Below, piece after piece: positions 34,341 through 43,557 of a stretch of 64,000 nt of DNA. Below the pieces are notes generated by a model that searched no databases, was not told the DNA's origin, and saw only the letters and a program-made list of their open reading frames with translations. The DNA lies in NCBI GenBank assembly GCA_021773215.1, contig JAJFKM010000043.1, positions 1 to 64,000 on the forward strand, written 5' to 3'. The position numbers were made by a program, and so were the translations under genes. The stretch is from Gammaproteobacteria bacterium (lineage in GTDB: Bacteria > Pseudomonadota > Gammaproteobacteria > Eutrophobiales > Eutrophobiaceae). Within the stretch, counting starts at the first letter, position 1; each line of letters starts with the position of its first letter.

Positions 34341-35732
34341 TTAAAACTCAAGGTGCTTGGGTGTTCTAGGGAACGGAATAACGTCACGAATATTTGAAAC
34401 ACCTGTAACCAACATTAATAACCGTTCAAAACCAAGACCAAATCCCGCATGAGGTGCAGTACCGTATTTACGTGTGTCCAGATACCACCAGTAATCTGCT
34501 TCATCAAAATTCATATCATTGATACGTTTCTTTAATACATCATATCGTTCTTCACGTTGCGAACCACCAATGATTTCACCAATGGCAGGCACAAGGATAT
34601 CCATTGCAGCCACTGTTTTCTCATCATCATTCATGCGCATATAGAATGCTTTAATATCTTTCGGATAGTCATAAACGATGACCGGTTGTTTGAAATGTTC
34701 TTCCGTCAGGAATCGTTCGTGTTCAGATTGCAGATCTTTACCCCAGGCAACATCGAATTCAAATTTCTTACCCGATTGTTCAAGGATCGTGACCGCTTCT
34801 GTGTATGGCAAACGAATAAAATCGTTATTAACAATGTTCTCCAGAGTAGTCATCAAATTCTTATCAACAAACTTGGCAAATAGCTCTAGATCTTCTGCAC
34901 ATTCATCCATAGTGTATTTGACTAGGTATTGAATAAACTCTTGCCCGAGTTTCATATCATCCTGTAGGTCGGCAAAAGCCATCTCTGGTTCTATCATCCA
35001 GAACTCAGACATATGGCGACTGGTATTTGAATTTTCGGATCGAAAAGTTGGTCCAAACGTATACACATTTCCCAGACTTAAACAAAACGTCTCGACAGAC
35101 AATTGACCTGAGACAGTCAAGCTGGCTTCTTTACCAAAGAAATCTTTCTCATAATCAACAGCACCATTCTTTTTGGGAATATCATTCATATCCAGCGTAG
35201 TTACACTGAACATCTCCCCTGCCCCTTCGCAGTCTGAACCGGTAATTATGGGAGTGTGTATCCATTGAAAATCACGTTCCTGAAAAAACTGGTGGATCGC
35301 AAAAGATAGTTTGGAACGTATACGAAAGATAGCACTGTATTTATTTGAACGCGGTCTTAAGTGAGCAATTGTTCTTAAATACTCATCCGTATGTCGTTTC
35401 TTTTGTAACGGGAAATCTTCTGGCGCAACTCCCAAAACATCAATTGATTTCGCACGTACTTCCCACTTCTGTCCCTTACCAGGTGACTCAATTAATTCAC
35501 CTTGAATTGAAATTGATGCACCGGTGGTTAACTTCACTATCTCGGTATAGTTCTCAATATCGCTATCTACAATAACTTGAATATTGGCTAGGCATGAACC
35601 ATCGTTAACTTCAATAAAAGAAAATTCTTTGCTTTCTCTTAATGTTCTAATCCACCCTTTTAGTAACACTAACGATTTAGTTTCAGTTGAATTTAGTAAA
35701 TCAACAATTTTTATTCTTTCAGGCATACTCAT
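34341..35732 (-). CDS. asnS: Asparaginyl-tRNA synthetase
   Basis: Charges tRNA-Asn with asparagine. The 463 residues (E. coli 466) carry an OB-fold anticodon domain (about 15-115) and a class II catalytic core. Motif 2 is FRSENSNTSRHMSEFWMIEPE and motif 3 is HAGFGLGFERLLMLVTG. Its presence means this organism charges tRNA-Asn directly, at least in part. It lies downstream of the mscL hairpin. Confidence 0.98.
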   Translation of the reverse strand: MSMPERIKIVDLLNSTETKSLVLLKGWIRTLRESKEFSFIEVNDGSCLANIQVIVDSDIENYTEIVKLTTGASISIQGELIESPGKGQKWEVRAKSIDVLGVAPEDFPLQKKRHTDEYLRTIAHLRPRSNKYSAIFRIRSKLSFAIHQFFQERDFQWIHTPIITGSDCEGAGEMFSVTTLDMNDIPKKNGAVDYEKDFFGKEASLTVSGQLSVETFCLSLGNVYTFGPTFRSENSNTSRHMSEFWMIEPEMAFADLQDDMKLGQEFIQYLVKYTMDECAEDLELFAKFVDKNLMTTLENIVNNDFIRLPYTEAVTILEQSGKKFEFDVAWGKDLQSEHERFLTEEHFKQPVIVYDYPKDIKAFYMRMNDDEKTVAAMDILVPAIGEIIGGSQREERYDVLKKRINDMNFDEADYWWYLDTRKYGTAPHAGFGLGFERLLMLVTGVSNIRDVIPFPRTPKHLEF

Positions 35733-35767
35733 CTCATAAATTGCTTACGGTTAATGATAAAACAATA

Positions 35768-35796
35768 AAATAAGGGGCATATAATGCCCCTTATTT
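35768..35796. terminator. Hairpin terminator, mscL side (bidirectional)
   Basis: Perfect 13-bp stem AAATAAGGGGCAT / ATGCCCCTTATTT with a 3-nt loop. It lies 41 bp past the mscL stop and upstream of asnS. The flanking A and T runs make it an intrinsic terminator on either strand. Confidence 0.85.
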
Positions 35797-35836
35797 ATAA
35801 TAATTTAATTACAACAGTTGACGTTGTAATTCTAAA

Positions 35837-36238
35837 TCAACGATCCTTTAACAAATCTCGAATCTCTGTCAGCAGGACTTCTTCATTTGACGGTTTAGGT
35901 GGCTCGGCAGGCGCTTCTTCTTCCTTCTTGTTCATAGAACTAATAACTTTAACGGCTACAAAAACTGCAAATGCAATAATGGTAAAATCAACAACCGTCT
36001 GGATGAATTTTCCGTAGGCAATCACTACAGCCGGTGCTTCACCCATTGCTTCTTGAATAACATATCCCAGATCTGAAAAATTAACACCCCCTAGTGCGAC
36101 ACCTATGGGTGGCATTACCACATCCGCAACAAATGATGAGACAATTTTTCCAAACGCAACACCGACAATAATACCGACAGCCATATCGACAACATTCCCT
36201 TTCACTGCAAACGCTTTGAACTCTTGTAACATGCTCAT
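35837..36238 (-). CDS. mscL: Large-conductance mechanosensitive channel
   Basis: Pentameric inner-membrane safety valve opened by membrane tension on hypo-osmotic shock. The 133 residues contain the N-terminal helix [37 protein letters not shown]1, a periplasmic loop with [17 protein letters not shown]2 and the charged C-terminal bundle with [27 protein letters not shown]. All are as in the family (E. coli 136). No odd features. Confidence 0.96.
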   Translation of the reverse strand: MSMLQEFKAFAVKGNVVDMAVGIIVGVAFGKIVSSFVADVVMPPIGVALGGVNFSDLGYVIQEAMGEAPAVVIAYGKFIQTVVDFTIIAFAVFVAVKVISSMNKKEEEAPAEPPKPSNEEVLLTEIRDLLKDR

Positions 36239-36304
36239 AACTCGCTTCCCCTAAATTATATTTATAATATATTTTTATTTGACAACAAATTAATATTTTT
36301 AAAT

Positions 36305-36688
36305 CTATTTCAACACTTTCGCAAGCAATGCTTCCACTTCATCACCGCCTTGCTCTTTTAAGTATCCCATAACGATCGGAGCAAATTTCTTTATCATACC
36401 GCTGTCCATATCAAGCTTTGAAAAACCGCCCGCAAGAGCAGCCAGGTTACCTAAACCACCTGCCTTACCACCGAGCATGCCGCCTAGTCCACCGAGCATG
36501 CCACCTAATCCGGATGGTTGAGGCGCCTTATCCATCAGCGCTTCTCCGTTTGGTATCGCAGCCAAAACCTTGCTAAAGTCACCACCTGCTAATTGCTTTT
36601 TAGCTAAATCGAGCAGTAAACCGGTGCCTCCTTCAGCTTGAGAGTCTGAGATACCTAGATTTTTAGTTAGCATATTAATTAATTCCAT
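36305..36688 (-). CDS. DUF2780-type Gly-rich protein
   Basis: A 127-residue soluble protein. Its N-terminus has LTKNLGISDSQAEGGTGLLLDLAKKQL, followed by a Gly/Leu/Met-rich stretch (about residues 60-90, GLGGMLGGLGGMLGG) and a C-terminal helix. This fits DUF2780, a family of unknown function often predicted to be a VcgC/VcgE-like secreted or surface protein, but no signal peptide is seen here. It is divergent from the DUF3465 gene. Confidence 0.7.
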   Translation of the reverse strand: MELINMLTKNLGISDSQAEGGTGLLLDLAKKQLAGGDFSKVLAAIPNGEALMDKAPQPSGLGGMLGGLGGMLGGKAGGLGNLAALAGGFSKLDMDSGMIKKFAPIVMGYLKEQGGDEVEALLAKVLK

Positions 36689-36744
36689 AAACTGTCTCCG
36701 TAAAATGTTGCAGTAAATATTATGATATCTATCATCTCAATATA

Positions 36745-37206
36745 ATGAAAAACAAGAAAACAGCATCAATCACAGCCGCTATTATCGCAATCGCCACTGT
36801 TCTTTTCCAGTACATGGAGCCGAATGTACTCAATAAAACTAACTTATCTATAGAACCTAGCACTGCATCTACTTTACAGTCGAATATCGAAGCACTATAT
36901 GCGCAACGTAAATCAGACAAGATTGTCGAAATCACAGGGAAAGTGATTAAACTACTTGCTGATGATGTTGATGGTTCCAAGCACCAAAAATTTATTCTAG
37001 AACTGCCATCAGGACATACGCTTCTGGTCAGTCATAATATAGATCTAGCGCCGAGGATTAATGCTTTAAAAAGAAATGATACTGTGACAATTAAAGGTGA
37101 GTATGAGTGGACTAAAAAAGGCGGTGTTCTTCATTGGACACATCATGATCCAAGAGGAAAACATGAAGAAGGCTGGATAGAACACAAGGGTAAGCGATAT
37201 AACTAA
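36745..37206 (+). CDS. DUF3465 exported OB-fold-like protein
   Basis: A 153-residue protein with an N-terminal membrane helix or signal (about 1-20). The C-terminal half is DUF3465: ELPSGHTLLVSHNIDLAPRI, DTVTIKGEYEW and WTHHDPRGKHEEGWIEHKGKRY. The domain resembles OB-fold/cytoplasmic nucleic-acid-binding families, but its function is not known. The start is ATG at 36745. It ends before a strong bidirectional terminator. Confidence 0.8.
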   Translation: MKNKKTASITAAIIAIATVLFQYMEPNVLNKTNLSIEPSTASTLQSNIEALYAQRKSDKIVEITGKVIKLLADDVDGSKHQKFILELPSGHTLLVSHNIDLAPRINALKRNDTVTIKGEYEWTKKGGVLHWTHHDPRGKHEEGWIEHKGKRYN

Positions 37207-37242
37207 ATTTAATAAAATGTCACAATAGATTGAGAAAAATTA

Positions 37243-37273
37243 AACGGCAGATTAATAAACTTAATCTGCCGTT
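37243..37273. terminator. Bidirectional intrinsic terminator
   Basis: A 13-bp perfect stem AACGGCAGATTAA / TTAATCTGCCGTT with a 5-nt loop lies between the convergent DUF3465 gene and lipoprotein gene. A-rich and T-rich flanks make it suitable for both strands. Confidence 0.9.
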
Positions 37274-37287
37274 ATTTCATACAAATA

Positions 37288-37746
37288 TTAAAATTTATTT
37301 TTTAGCATTTCTTTAGCACTATCCATCGCACCTTCTTTTGTAGCATCCACGGCTTGTTCTTTAGCCATATCTACAGCATTGTCCTTAACCATCTCTGCAG
37401 CTTGATCTTTAGCCATTTCAGTTGCTTTTTCTTTAGCCTTTGCAATAAGTTCATCTTTATTTTCATCAATGTATTCTTGTGCAGCTTCTTTTGCTACATC
37501 AACAGCCTGATCCGTCATTGAAGAGGATTCCTCAGCCGCAGCCTCTACCGTTTCGCCTACAGCCGCACTCGTTTCTGTTGCAGCTTCCTCAACAGCTTTA
37601 GCTGCTGGTTTAGCAGCGCTTTCTGCCGTTGTTTTGATGCTCTCAGTAGCTTTGTCCATAGAATTGGCGTCAGCTGATTTATCATCATCTCCACAACCTA
37701 CCAAAGTCAATAACAAAGCCAAGCTAACTACATGTAATTTATTCAT
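37288..37746 (-). CDS. Lipoprotein with amphipathic octapeptide repeats
   Basis: A 152-residue protein. The signal peptide ends in a good lipobox (TLVGC), so the mature protein is lipidated. The rest is Ala/Glu/Lys-rich helix, and the last 48 residues are six tandem octads (KEKATEMA, KDQAAEMV, KDNAVDMA, KEQAVDAT, KEGAMDSA, then KEMLKNKF). The pattern resembles LEA/apolipoprotein-like helices that bind membranes or protect against desiccation, but I do not assign a function. The ATG at 37746 is preferred to the GTG at 37752 because GGAG lies 8 nt upstream. Confidence 0.7.
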   Translation of the reverse strand: MNKLHVVSLALLLTLVGCGDDDKSADANSMDKATESIKTTAESAAKPAAKAVEEAATETSAAVGETVEAAAEESSSMTDQAVDVAKEAAQEYIDENKDELIAKAKEKATEMAKDQAAEMVKDNAVDMAKEQAVDATKEGAMDSAKEMLKNKF

Positions 37747-38052
37747 TTTCACAGCTCCATCTCAAGATTTGAGTTTACTTATAATTTAGTGTTCGCAGTC
37801 TTACATACGTGCAAGTGATTAATCAATTAGAATAAGTCTAGTTTCTCTAATATACTGGGAGACTATCTGGAAACGGCCATGATTTGATATTTTATAATCA
37901 TAATCAAACCCCTAGTGCCAGAATGAAAGACAAGACTATGGCCAATTTAAAATGGGGTTTTCCGCTACAGAAAATCCTATTAAATATAAAAATAACTTTA
38001 TTAACGATTAACTATCTTGTTAATCACGGATCTTAATTTAAGGAGATTATTC
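37747..38052. other. Divergent intergenic region (306 bp)
   Basis: AT-rich region between the lipoprotein gene and the HhH gene. It should hold both promoters. A + strand open frame at 37923-38036 (37 codons) has no Shine-Dalgarno and an implausible composition. I see no other feature. Confidence 0.5.
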
Positions 38053-38460
38053 ATGTCGTACAAAATAGATGAAATTGAAGGTATTGGTCCAGCATATGGC
38101 GCAAAATTAAAAAGCGCTGGTATTGACTCTACTGATGACCTTCTCAAACTATGTTGTGATGCGAAAGGTAGAAAAGAAATCAGTGAAAAAACATCGCTAA
38201 GCACAAGCCAATTACTTGAGTGGGCAAACATGGCTGACCTAATGCGTATCTCTGGTGTTGGCAAACAATATGCCGAATTACTGGAAGCGTCTGGTGTAGA
38301 TACAGTGAAAGAATTGCGCAACCGTAACGCGGCAAACTTGGCAGAAAAAATGACAGAGGTGAATACAGAAAAGAAACTATGTAAGTCTAACCCATCTGAA
38401 TCTATGACAACCGAATGGGTTGAGCAAGCAAAGAAGATGGAACCATTGATAACACATTAA
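38053..38460 (+). CDS. DUF4332 double helix-hairpin-helix protein
   Basis: A 135-residue protein with two helix-hairpin-helix units: IEGIGPAYGAKLKSAGIDSTDDLL near the N-terminus and MRISGVGKQYAELLEASGVDT near residue 75. This is the DUF4332 pattern, related to the HhH modules of nucleic-acid-binding proteins. The ATG at 38053 has AAGGAG about 8 nt upstream and is preferred to an earlier in-frame start. The CmpX-type channel gene follows after 36 bp, so the two are probably one operon, which is an odd pairing. Confidence 0.8.
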   Translation: MSYKIDEIEGIGPAYGAKLKSAGIDSTDDLLKLCCDAKGRKEISEKTSLSTSQLLEWANMADLMRISGVGKQYAELLEASGVDTVKELRNRNAANLAEKMTEVNTEKKLCKSNPSESMTTEWVEQAKKMEPLITH

Positions 38461-38496
38461 TAATAAATTGTTTGTAACTTTATAGGGGATAAGCAG

Positions 38497-39963
38497 ATGG
38501 ATATTAGTTCTTTAATGGATTCATCACTCGCTACTCTGGGCGATCAACTGCCAAAGATTGCCGGTGCTGTACTCATTCTACTGGGTGGTTGGATTGCTGC
38601 TGTGATTATAAGAGCAGTGATTCGTAAGGCCTTAGGCCTAATTAAACTTAACGCAAGAGTGAATGATTCAAGTGAGGAAGATAGTAAAAACATCGACCTT
38701 GAAGGCGGGATTTCATCTGCCGGGTTTTGGGTTGCACTCTTAATCACCGCAATTGCAGTTTTTGATGCGCTCGGTCTGGAGTTAGTCACGACACCGCTAA
38801 ATACATTAGCAAACAAAATCTTTGAATACTTTCCGCAGCTAGTCGGTGGAATCGTACTTATCGTGGTTGCTTGGGCGCTTGCATCAATTGTAAAAATTAT
38901 CGTCAACAAAGCGTTAGCCGCAACGACATTAGATGATAAATTATCTGATGAAGCAGGCATGACCCCAATGAGTGAGAATCTAGCCAATGCTATCTATTGG
39001 TTTATTATCTTACTTTTCTTACCGGCAATTTTAGGTGCACTGCAATTAGGTGGCTTACTTGACCCGGTACAAGCGATGGTCGATAAAATCTTAAACATTA
39101 TCCCCAACATTGCTGCTGCATTAGTTATAGGTGCTGTTGGTTGGTTTGTTGCAAAGATTTTACGTGATTTGACAAGCAACTTGTTATCAGCCGCAGGTGT
39201 TGATGGCTTAGGGCATAAGGCAGGGTTAAAAGGTGACATCAATTTATCAAAGCTTGCGGGCAAGGTTATCTTTATCTTTATTTTTATTCCGGCATTGATT
39301 GCAGCCTTAAATGCCTTGCAGATTGAGGCCATTTCTAAACCGGCTACGGACATGCTAGCAATGATTATGGGGGCAATACCGAATATATTTGCTGCTATTG
39401 TGATCATTTTAATTACCTACTACGTTGCAAGACTTGCTGCTAATTTACTTGTCAATCTATTAGATAGTATCGGCATAAATAGCATTCCGGCTAAGTTAGG
39501 TCTTGGTGAAGCATTCGATGATAATTTTACCGTTTCTGGTTTAGTTGGAAAAATAATCATCTTTTTTGCGATGCTTTTTGCTTCTGTTGAAGCTGCGAAT
39601 CGCCTCGGGTTTAGTCAGGTAAGAGATATTGTCGCTGTATTTATTCAGTTTGGAGGACAAATTCTTTTAGGTTCTATCATCTTAGCTGTTGGTTGCTGGT
39701 TGGCGAATCTTGCTCATTCGGGTATCAAACGTGTGAGTGGTGAACAGTCAAATGCTATGGCAGGGCTAGCACGAATTGCTATCCTAACTTTAGTAGCTGC
39801 AATGGGTTTACGTTCTATGGGAATAGCGGATGATATTGTTAATATGGCCTTCGGCTTAACACTTGGCGCTGTTGCAGTCGCCGTTGCACTTTCATTTGGT
39901 TTGGGTGGTCGCGAAGCTGCTGGAAAACAAATGGAGTACTGGTTAAGTAAATTTAGGAATTAA
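38497..39963 (+). CDS. Five-repeat CmpX/YnaI-like mechanosensitive channel family protein
   Basis: A 488-residue membrane protein built from five copies of a 'conserved TM helix' repeat. Each has a [FI]P[NQ]I/L start, a hydrophobic helix and a positively charged end: LPKIAGAVLILLGGWIAAVI (about 18), FPQLVGGIVLIVVAWALASI (about 113), IPNIAAALVIGAVGWFVAKI (about 203), IPNIFAAIVIILITYYVARL (about 293), and a diverged copy FGGQILLGSIILAVGCWLAN (about 386). Such repeats (PF05552) occur in CmpX of Pseudomonas, tied there to membrane and cyclic-di-GMP stress responses. It has no MscS beta domain, so ion-channel activity is unproven. A terminator follows. Confidence 0.8.
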   Translation: MDISSLMDSSLATLGDQLPKIAGAVLILLGGWIAAVIIRAVIRKALGLIKLNARVNDSSEEDSKNIDLEGGISSAGFWVALLITAIAVFDALGLELVTTPLNTLANKIFEYFPQLVGGIVLIVVAWALASIVKIIVNKALAATTLDDKLSDEAGMTPMSENLANAIYWFIILLFLPAILGALQLGGLLDPVQAMVDKILNIIPNIAAALVIGAVGWFVAKILRDLTSNLLSAAGVDGLGHKAGLKGDINLSKLAGKVIFIFIFIPALIAALNALQIEAISKPATDMLAMIMGAIPNIFAAIVIILITYYVARLAANLLVNLLDSIGINSIPAKLGLGEAFDDNFTVSGLVGKIIIFFAMLFASVEAANRLGFSQVRDIVAVFIQFGGQILLGSIILAVGCWLANLAHSGIKRVSGEQSNAMAGLARIAILTLVAAMGLRSMGIADDIVNMAFGLTLGAVAVAVALSFGLGGREAAGKQMEYWLSKFRN

Positions 39964-39996
39964 TGATAACGTTCTTTTTCGCTTAAAATAAACTAA

Positions 39997-40027
39997 GCCC
40001 TCTGTATTTTTACAGGGGGTTTTTTTA
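39997..40027 (+). terminator. Intrinsic terminator of the DUF4332-channel operon
   Basis: GCCCTCTGTA (39997-40006) pairs with TACAGGGGGT (40011-40020) with one mismatch, 4-nt loop, followed by TTTTTT. It lies 33 bp after the stop codon. Confidence 0.85.
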
Positions 40028-40038
40028 TGGATTATGAT

Positions 40039-40980
40039 CTATATTTTGCTAACAACGCGTATATATTCACCCAACGCTTCACGACTGCTTCCGACCAGTA
40101 AGCGTTTTTTTCCATCACGACCTTGCTCTATATAACCTGCCGCTTCAATCTTTTCTTCTTTTTTAACCTGACCAACGTAGGTTGCAGTATAGGAAATTAC
40201 TTCGCTGATAGTTTTATGATCGGTAAAATAACGTGCTGGAAAATCAAAGGCATAAGTGTCATCAGTCACTACGGCTACAATTTTATCCTGTCCCTCTTTA
40301 TTAAATGGCCCATTTTCTTGAAACCGTTCATAAACTTCAGGAATCATACTGATATCAACCTTGCTAGTGCCAGAGACGCATTTATTAAATTTTCTCTGCT
40401 CATGTGAGCAATATTCTTCAAAACTTAATTCACAAGCTCTCCGTTTATATGCATCTTCCCACAATGAATCATCGAGTGGTTCTAGTTTTCCTGACTTAAG
40501 GCAATCTTTTATATATCGTCTTACCTTATGAAATAATTCACGCCCATAAATTATTATGTCTATATCAGACTTTTCATTATGTGTATCTAACATTAATGAA
40601 CCAGTAACACCTATATATTCTTCTTGAACTCCCACATCAAGCAGAAGCTTAAGTATATTAATAGCATCTCGTTGTTTGTCATCAGGATCTGTCATGTTCA
40701 GAAGCCGAACCACAGTTTGATCGGGACGGTAAATATGACTGATAGATTCCAACGGAATACCATGTAAATCGCTATCCGCATAGTGGCTGTGAAACAGGAA
40801 CTCTGGATATGAATCACTAATCAGTTTTCTGGCCTGTTCCGTATCAATCTTATGAATTCCATGCCCATCTTTAATATAACGTAACCACGTTAATGCACGA
40901 TCTTCTTCCTGATGTTCACTGACAACGGCAAAAAATAATTTATCATCGACGCCAATATAATCCTTAGGCCGAATAAACAT
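40039..40980 (-). CDS. Nucleotidyltransferase-superfamily protein, unknown target
   Basis: A 313-residue protein I can place only by motif. GSLMLDTHNEKSDIDIIIYG (about residues 140-160) is the NT-superfamily core: the GS and the DxD that hold metal and nucleotide. A PDKQRDAINILKLL segment precedes it. The N-terminal 110 residues (EDRALTWLRYIKDGHGIHKI) and the C-terminal 90 have no recognised domain. Targets of such proteins include antibiotics, tRNA or proteins; none can be chosen. It begins 3 bp after tag, in the yjcH-actP-tag-NTase series. Confidence 0.6.
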   Translation of the reverse strand: MFIRPKDYIGVDDKLFFAVVSEHQEEDRALTWLRYIKDGHGIHKIDTEQARKLISDSYPEFLFHSHYADSDLHGIPLESISHIYRPDQTVVRLLNMTDPDDKQRDAINILKLLLDVGVQEEYIGVTGSLMLDTHNEKSDIDIIIYGRELFHKVRRYIKDCLKSGKLEPLDDSLWEDAYKRRACELSFEEYCSHEQRKFNKCVSGTSKVDISMIPEVYERFQENGPFNKEGQDKIVAVVTDDTYAFDFPARYFTDHKTISEVISYTATYVGQVKKEEKIEAAGYIEQGRDGKKRLLVGSSREALGEYIRVVSKI

Positions 40981-40983
40981 TTT

Positions 40984-41547
40984 CTAGCCTCTTAGCTCAT
41001 TATATCGGTGGCAATCCACTGTGTGATCATTGACCATACCTATCGCCTGCATGAAGGCATAACAGATAGTAGAACCAACAAAGGTAAATCCTCGTCTTTT
41101 TAAATCTTTTGACATGCGATCAGAAATTTCAGTATTGGCAGGAATGTCTTTTAAAGAATTCCATGAATTCTGAATTGTCTTGTGTTCAGTGAATTGCCAA
41201 ATATATTTATCAAAGGTGCCATATTCTTCACGCACTTTTATAAATGCGTGAGCATTTTTGACAGCAGCCCTAACCTTTAGTTTATTTCTGATAATGCCAG
41301 GATTGCTCAATAAGGACTGTATTTTGGATTCTTTATACGTAGCAATTATATTGAAATCAAACTTATCAAATGCAGTCCGATATGCAGTACGTTTCTTAAG
41401 CACCGTAATCCAACTCAAGCCTGCTTGTGCACCTTCCAATATTAGAAACTCAAATAACTTTCTGTCAGAGTGGACTGGGACACCCCACTCCTTATCGTGG
41501 TACTTAATATAAAGTGAATCACCTTCACACCATTCACATCGTATCAT
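40984..41547 (-). CDS. tag: DNA-3-methyladenine glycosylase I
   Basis: Excises 3-methyladenine from alkylated DNA. The 187 residues match E. coli Tag residue for residue at the zinc site (Cys4, His17, His175, Cys179) and the catalytic Glu38. The HhH-like core contains TYKESKIQSLLSNPGIIRNKLKV. The gene overlaps neither neighbour but lies 8 bp past actP. It may simply be read through from the acetate-uptake operon. Confidence 0.97.
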   Translation of the reverse strand: MIRCEWCEGDSLYIKYHDKEWGVPVHSDRKLFEFLILEGAQAGLSWITVLKKRTAYRTAFDKFDFNIIATYKESKIQSLLSNPGIIRNKLKVRAAVKNAHAFIKVREEYGTFDKYIWQFTEHKTIQNSWNSLKDIPANTEISDRMSKDLKRRGFTFVGSTICYAFMQAIGMVNDHTVDCHRYNELRG

Positions 41548-41555
41548 TTTAATAT

Positions 41556-43226
41556 TTAGTGCTGAACACTACCTTCAGAACCCAAGCCCGTTTGCGAACG
41601 TACATACTGATCCTCAAAAGCTAATGCTTCTTCTCGTGCTGACGCGGAATTATCAAATATTGATATAACATAGATTGAGATAAAGGCTGCGCTAATAGAA
41701 AATAACGCCGGATGTTTATACGGAAAAATGGCTTCAGCATTACCAAGAATATCGACCCAAATGGTAGGGCCTAAAATCATACAAGACACTGCAGTTATTA
41801 ATCCGATACCACCACCAAAAAATGCACCTCTTGTAGTTAATTTTTGCCAGAACATAGATAAAAACAATACCGGGAAATTAACGCTCGCAGCAATGGCAAA
41901 GGCAAGTCCAACCATATAGGCAACATTCTGTTCTTCAAACACGATACCAAGAAAGATTGCTGCAATACCCAGGACAATCGTTGCAATTCGAGACATCCGA
42001 ATCTCTTCACCTTCAAGTACCTCTCCATGACGTAAGACACTGGCATATAAATCATGTGAAATGGCTGAGGCACCAGACAATGTTAAACCAGAGACAACCG
42101 CTAGAATAGTTGCAAAGGCGACCGCCGAAATGAATCCCAAAAAGATCTCACCACCAACGGCATTTGACAAATGAATCGCAGCCATATTGTTACCACCCAA
42201 AATCCCACCTGTTGCAGGATCAAGAAACTGCGGGTTATTCACTAATAATACAATCGCGCCGAACCCAATAATGAAAGTCAGTATATAAAAGTATCCAATA
42301 AATCCCGTCGCATAAATAACAGATTTCCTCGCTTCTTGTGCATCAGGCACGGTAAAAAATCGCATCAAGATATGTGGTAGGCCAGCTGTACCAAACATGA
42401 GTGCAAGCCCAAGTGAAATAGCCGACACAGGGTCAGACACCAAGCCACCTGGAGACATGATATTAATACCGCTCTTGTGTACTTCAACAGCTCTGACAAA
42501 TAATGTCTCGAAAGAAAAATCCATTTGATACATCACGGCAATAGCCATGAAACTAGCACCCAGTAATAACAATACAGCCTTTATGATCTGCACCCATGTT
42601 GTCGCCAACATTCCCCCAAAGGTAACGTACAAAATCATAAGTATGCCGACGATTACAACGGCAAAATGATATTCGAGGCCAAATAATATTTGTATCAACT
42701 TGCCAGCACCGACCAATTGGGCGATCAGGTACAACAAGACAACCGTTAAAGTTCCGCATGCAGATAAACTACGTATCGGCAATGGTTTTAAACGATAACT
42801 TACCGCATCAGCAAAGGTATATTTTCCAAGGTTCCTTAACCGTTCAGCTAACAGAAATAGGATAATCGGCCAGCCGACTAAAAAACCAATGGAATATATA
42901 AGTCCATCAAAACCACTTGCGAATACCAATCCAGATATTCCTAAAAACGATGCGGCAGACATATAATCTCCCGCAATAGCTAGTCCATTTTGAAAACCAG
43001 TAATCGAGCCACCTGCGGCATAAAAGTCCTTGGTGCTTTTCGTGCGTTTTGCCGCCCAATAAGTTATCCCTAATGTCCCTGTTACAAAAATCAGGAACAT
43101 CGTAATAGCGGTTACATTAACGGGCTGTTGCGTCACCTCACCTTGTATTGCGTCGGCAGCAAACAGTATTGCAGGCATAAACAACATGACTGCACTAGAT
43201 AATAAACGAAAGCCTGATCTAATCAT
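41556..43226 (-). CDS. actP: Acetate/cation symporter
   Basis: Sodium:solute symporter that imports acetate. From ATG 43226 the protein is 556 residues. It matches E. coli ActP along its length, including [47 protein letters not shown] and [14 protein letters not shown], and the signal-like start [18 protein letters not shown]. The open frame runs upstream to 43322, but that part would overlap yjcH by 104 bp and has no family match. The chosen start overlaps yjcH by 8 bp. This is the typical yjcH-actP pair. Confidence 0.95.
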   Translation of the reverse strand: MIRSGFRLLSSAVMLFMPAILFAADAIQGEVTQQPVNVTAITMFLIFVTGTLGITYWAAKRTKSTKDFYAAGGSITGFQNGLAIAGDYMSAASFLGISGLVFASGFDGLIYSIGFLVGWPIILFLLAERLRNLGKYTFADAVSYRLKPLPIRSLSACGTLTVVLLYLIAQLVGAGKLIQILFGLEYHFAVVIVGILMILYVTFGGMLATTWVQIIKAVLLLLGASFMAIAVMYQMDFSFETLFVRAVEVHKSGINIMSPGGLVSDPVSAISLGLALMFGTAGLPHILMRFFTVPDAQEARKSVIYATGFIGYFYILTFIIGFGAIVLLVNNPQFLDPATGGILGGNNMAAIHLSNAVGGEIFLGFISAVAFATILAVVSGLTLSGASAISHDLYASVLRHGEVLEGEEIRMSRIATIVLGIAAIFLGIVFEEQNVAYMVGLAFAIAASVNFPVLFLSMFWQKLTTRGAFFGGGIGLITAVSCMILGPTIWVDILGNAEAIFPYKHPALFSISAAFISIYVISIFDNSASAREEALAFEDQYVRSQTGLGSEGSVQH

Positions 43227-43557
43227 CGGAGGCATTCTCAACGTTTTCGGCATTCTCGGCATGTTCAACAATATCTTTAACCAACCGATCAAATTCCTTG
43301 TTAGCCCGAAAGACATAAACACCGGTGAGTACGAAACTTAAAAGAATAACGAATAATGCGACTGGAATGCCCCAAGTAATGATCTGCCCTTCTATGATAG
43401 GGGTAGCAAAGAGTTCAGGCGCAAACGCGATAATTAATATAAAACTAAAATAAGTTATCAATAGAATACTGGCGAGTAACCAGCTAAAACGCCCTCGTTT
43501 TAGCTCAAGTTCATGGAATTCCGGATCAGCATAAATCCGTCGATAGAGATGCTGCAT
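43219..43557 (-). CDS. yjcH: DUF485 membrane protein, YjcH family
   Basis: A 112-residue protein with two membrane helices (about residues 26-50 and 64-88) and the family pattern [35 protein letters not shown]. YjcH accompanies ActP in acetate-uptake operons; its exact role is not settled. The start is ATG at 43557. Stop overlaps the actP start by 8 bp, so the pair is coupled. Confidence 0.92.
   Translation of the reverse strand: MQHLYRRIYADPEFHELELKRGRFSWLLASILLITYFSFILIIAFAPELFATPIIEGQIITWGIPVALFVILLSFVLTGVYVFRANKEFDRLVKDIVEHAENAENVENASDD

Noticed and set aside
37923-38036. 37-codon + strand frame in the lipoprotein/HhH gap
   Set aside because: No ribosome-binding site, no recognisable motif, and it lies in the promoter region of the HhH gene.
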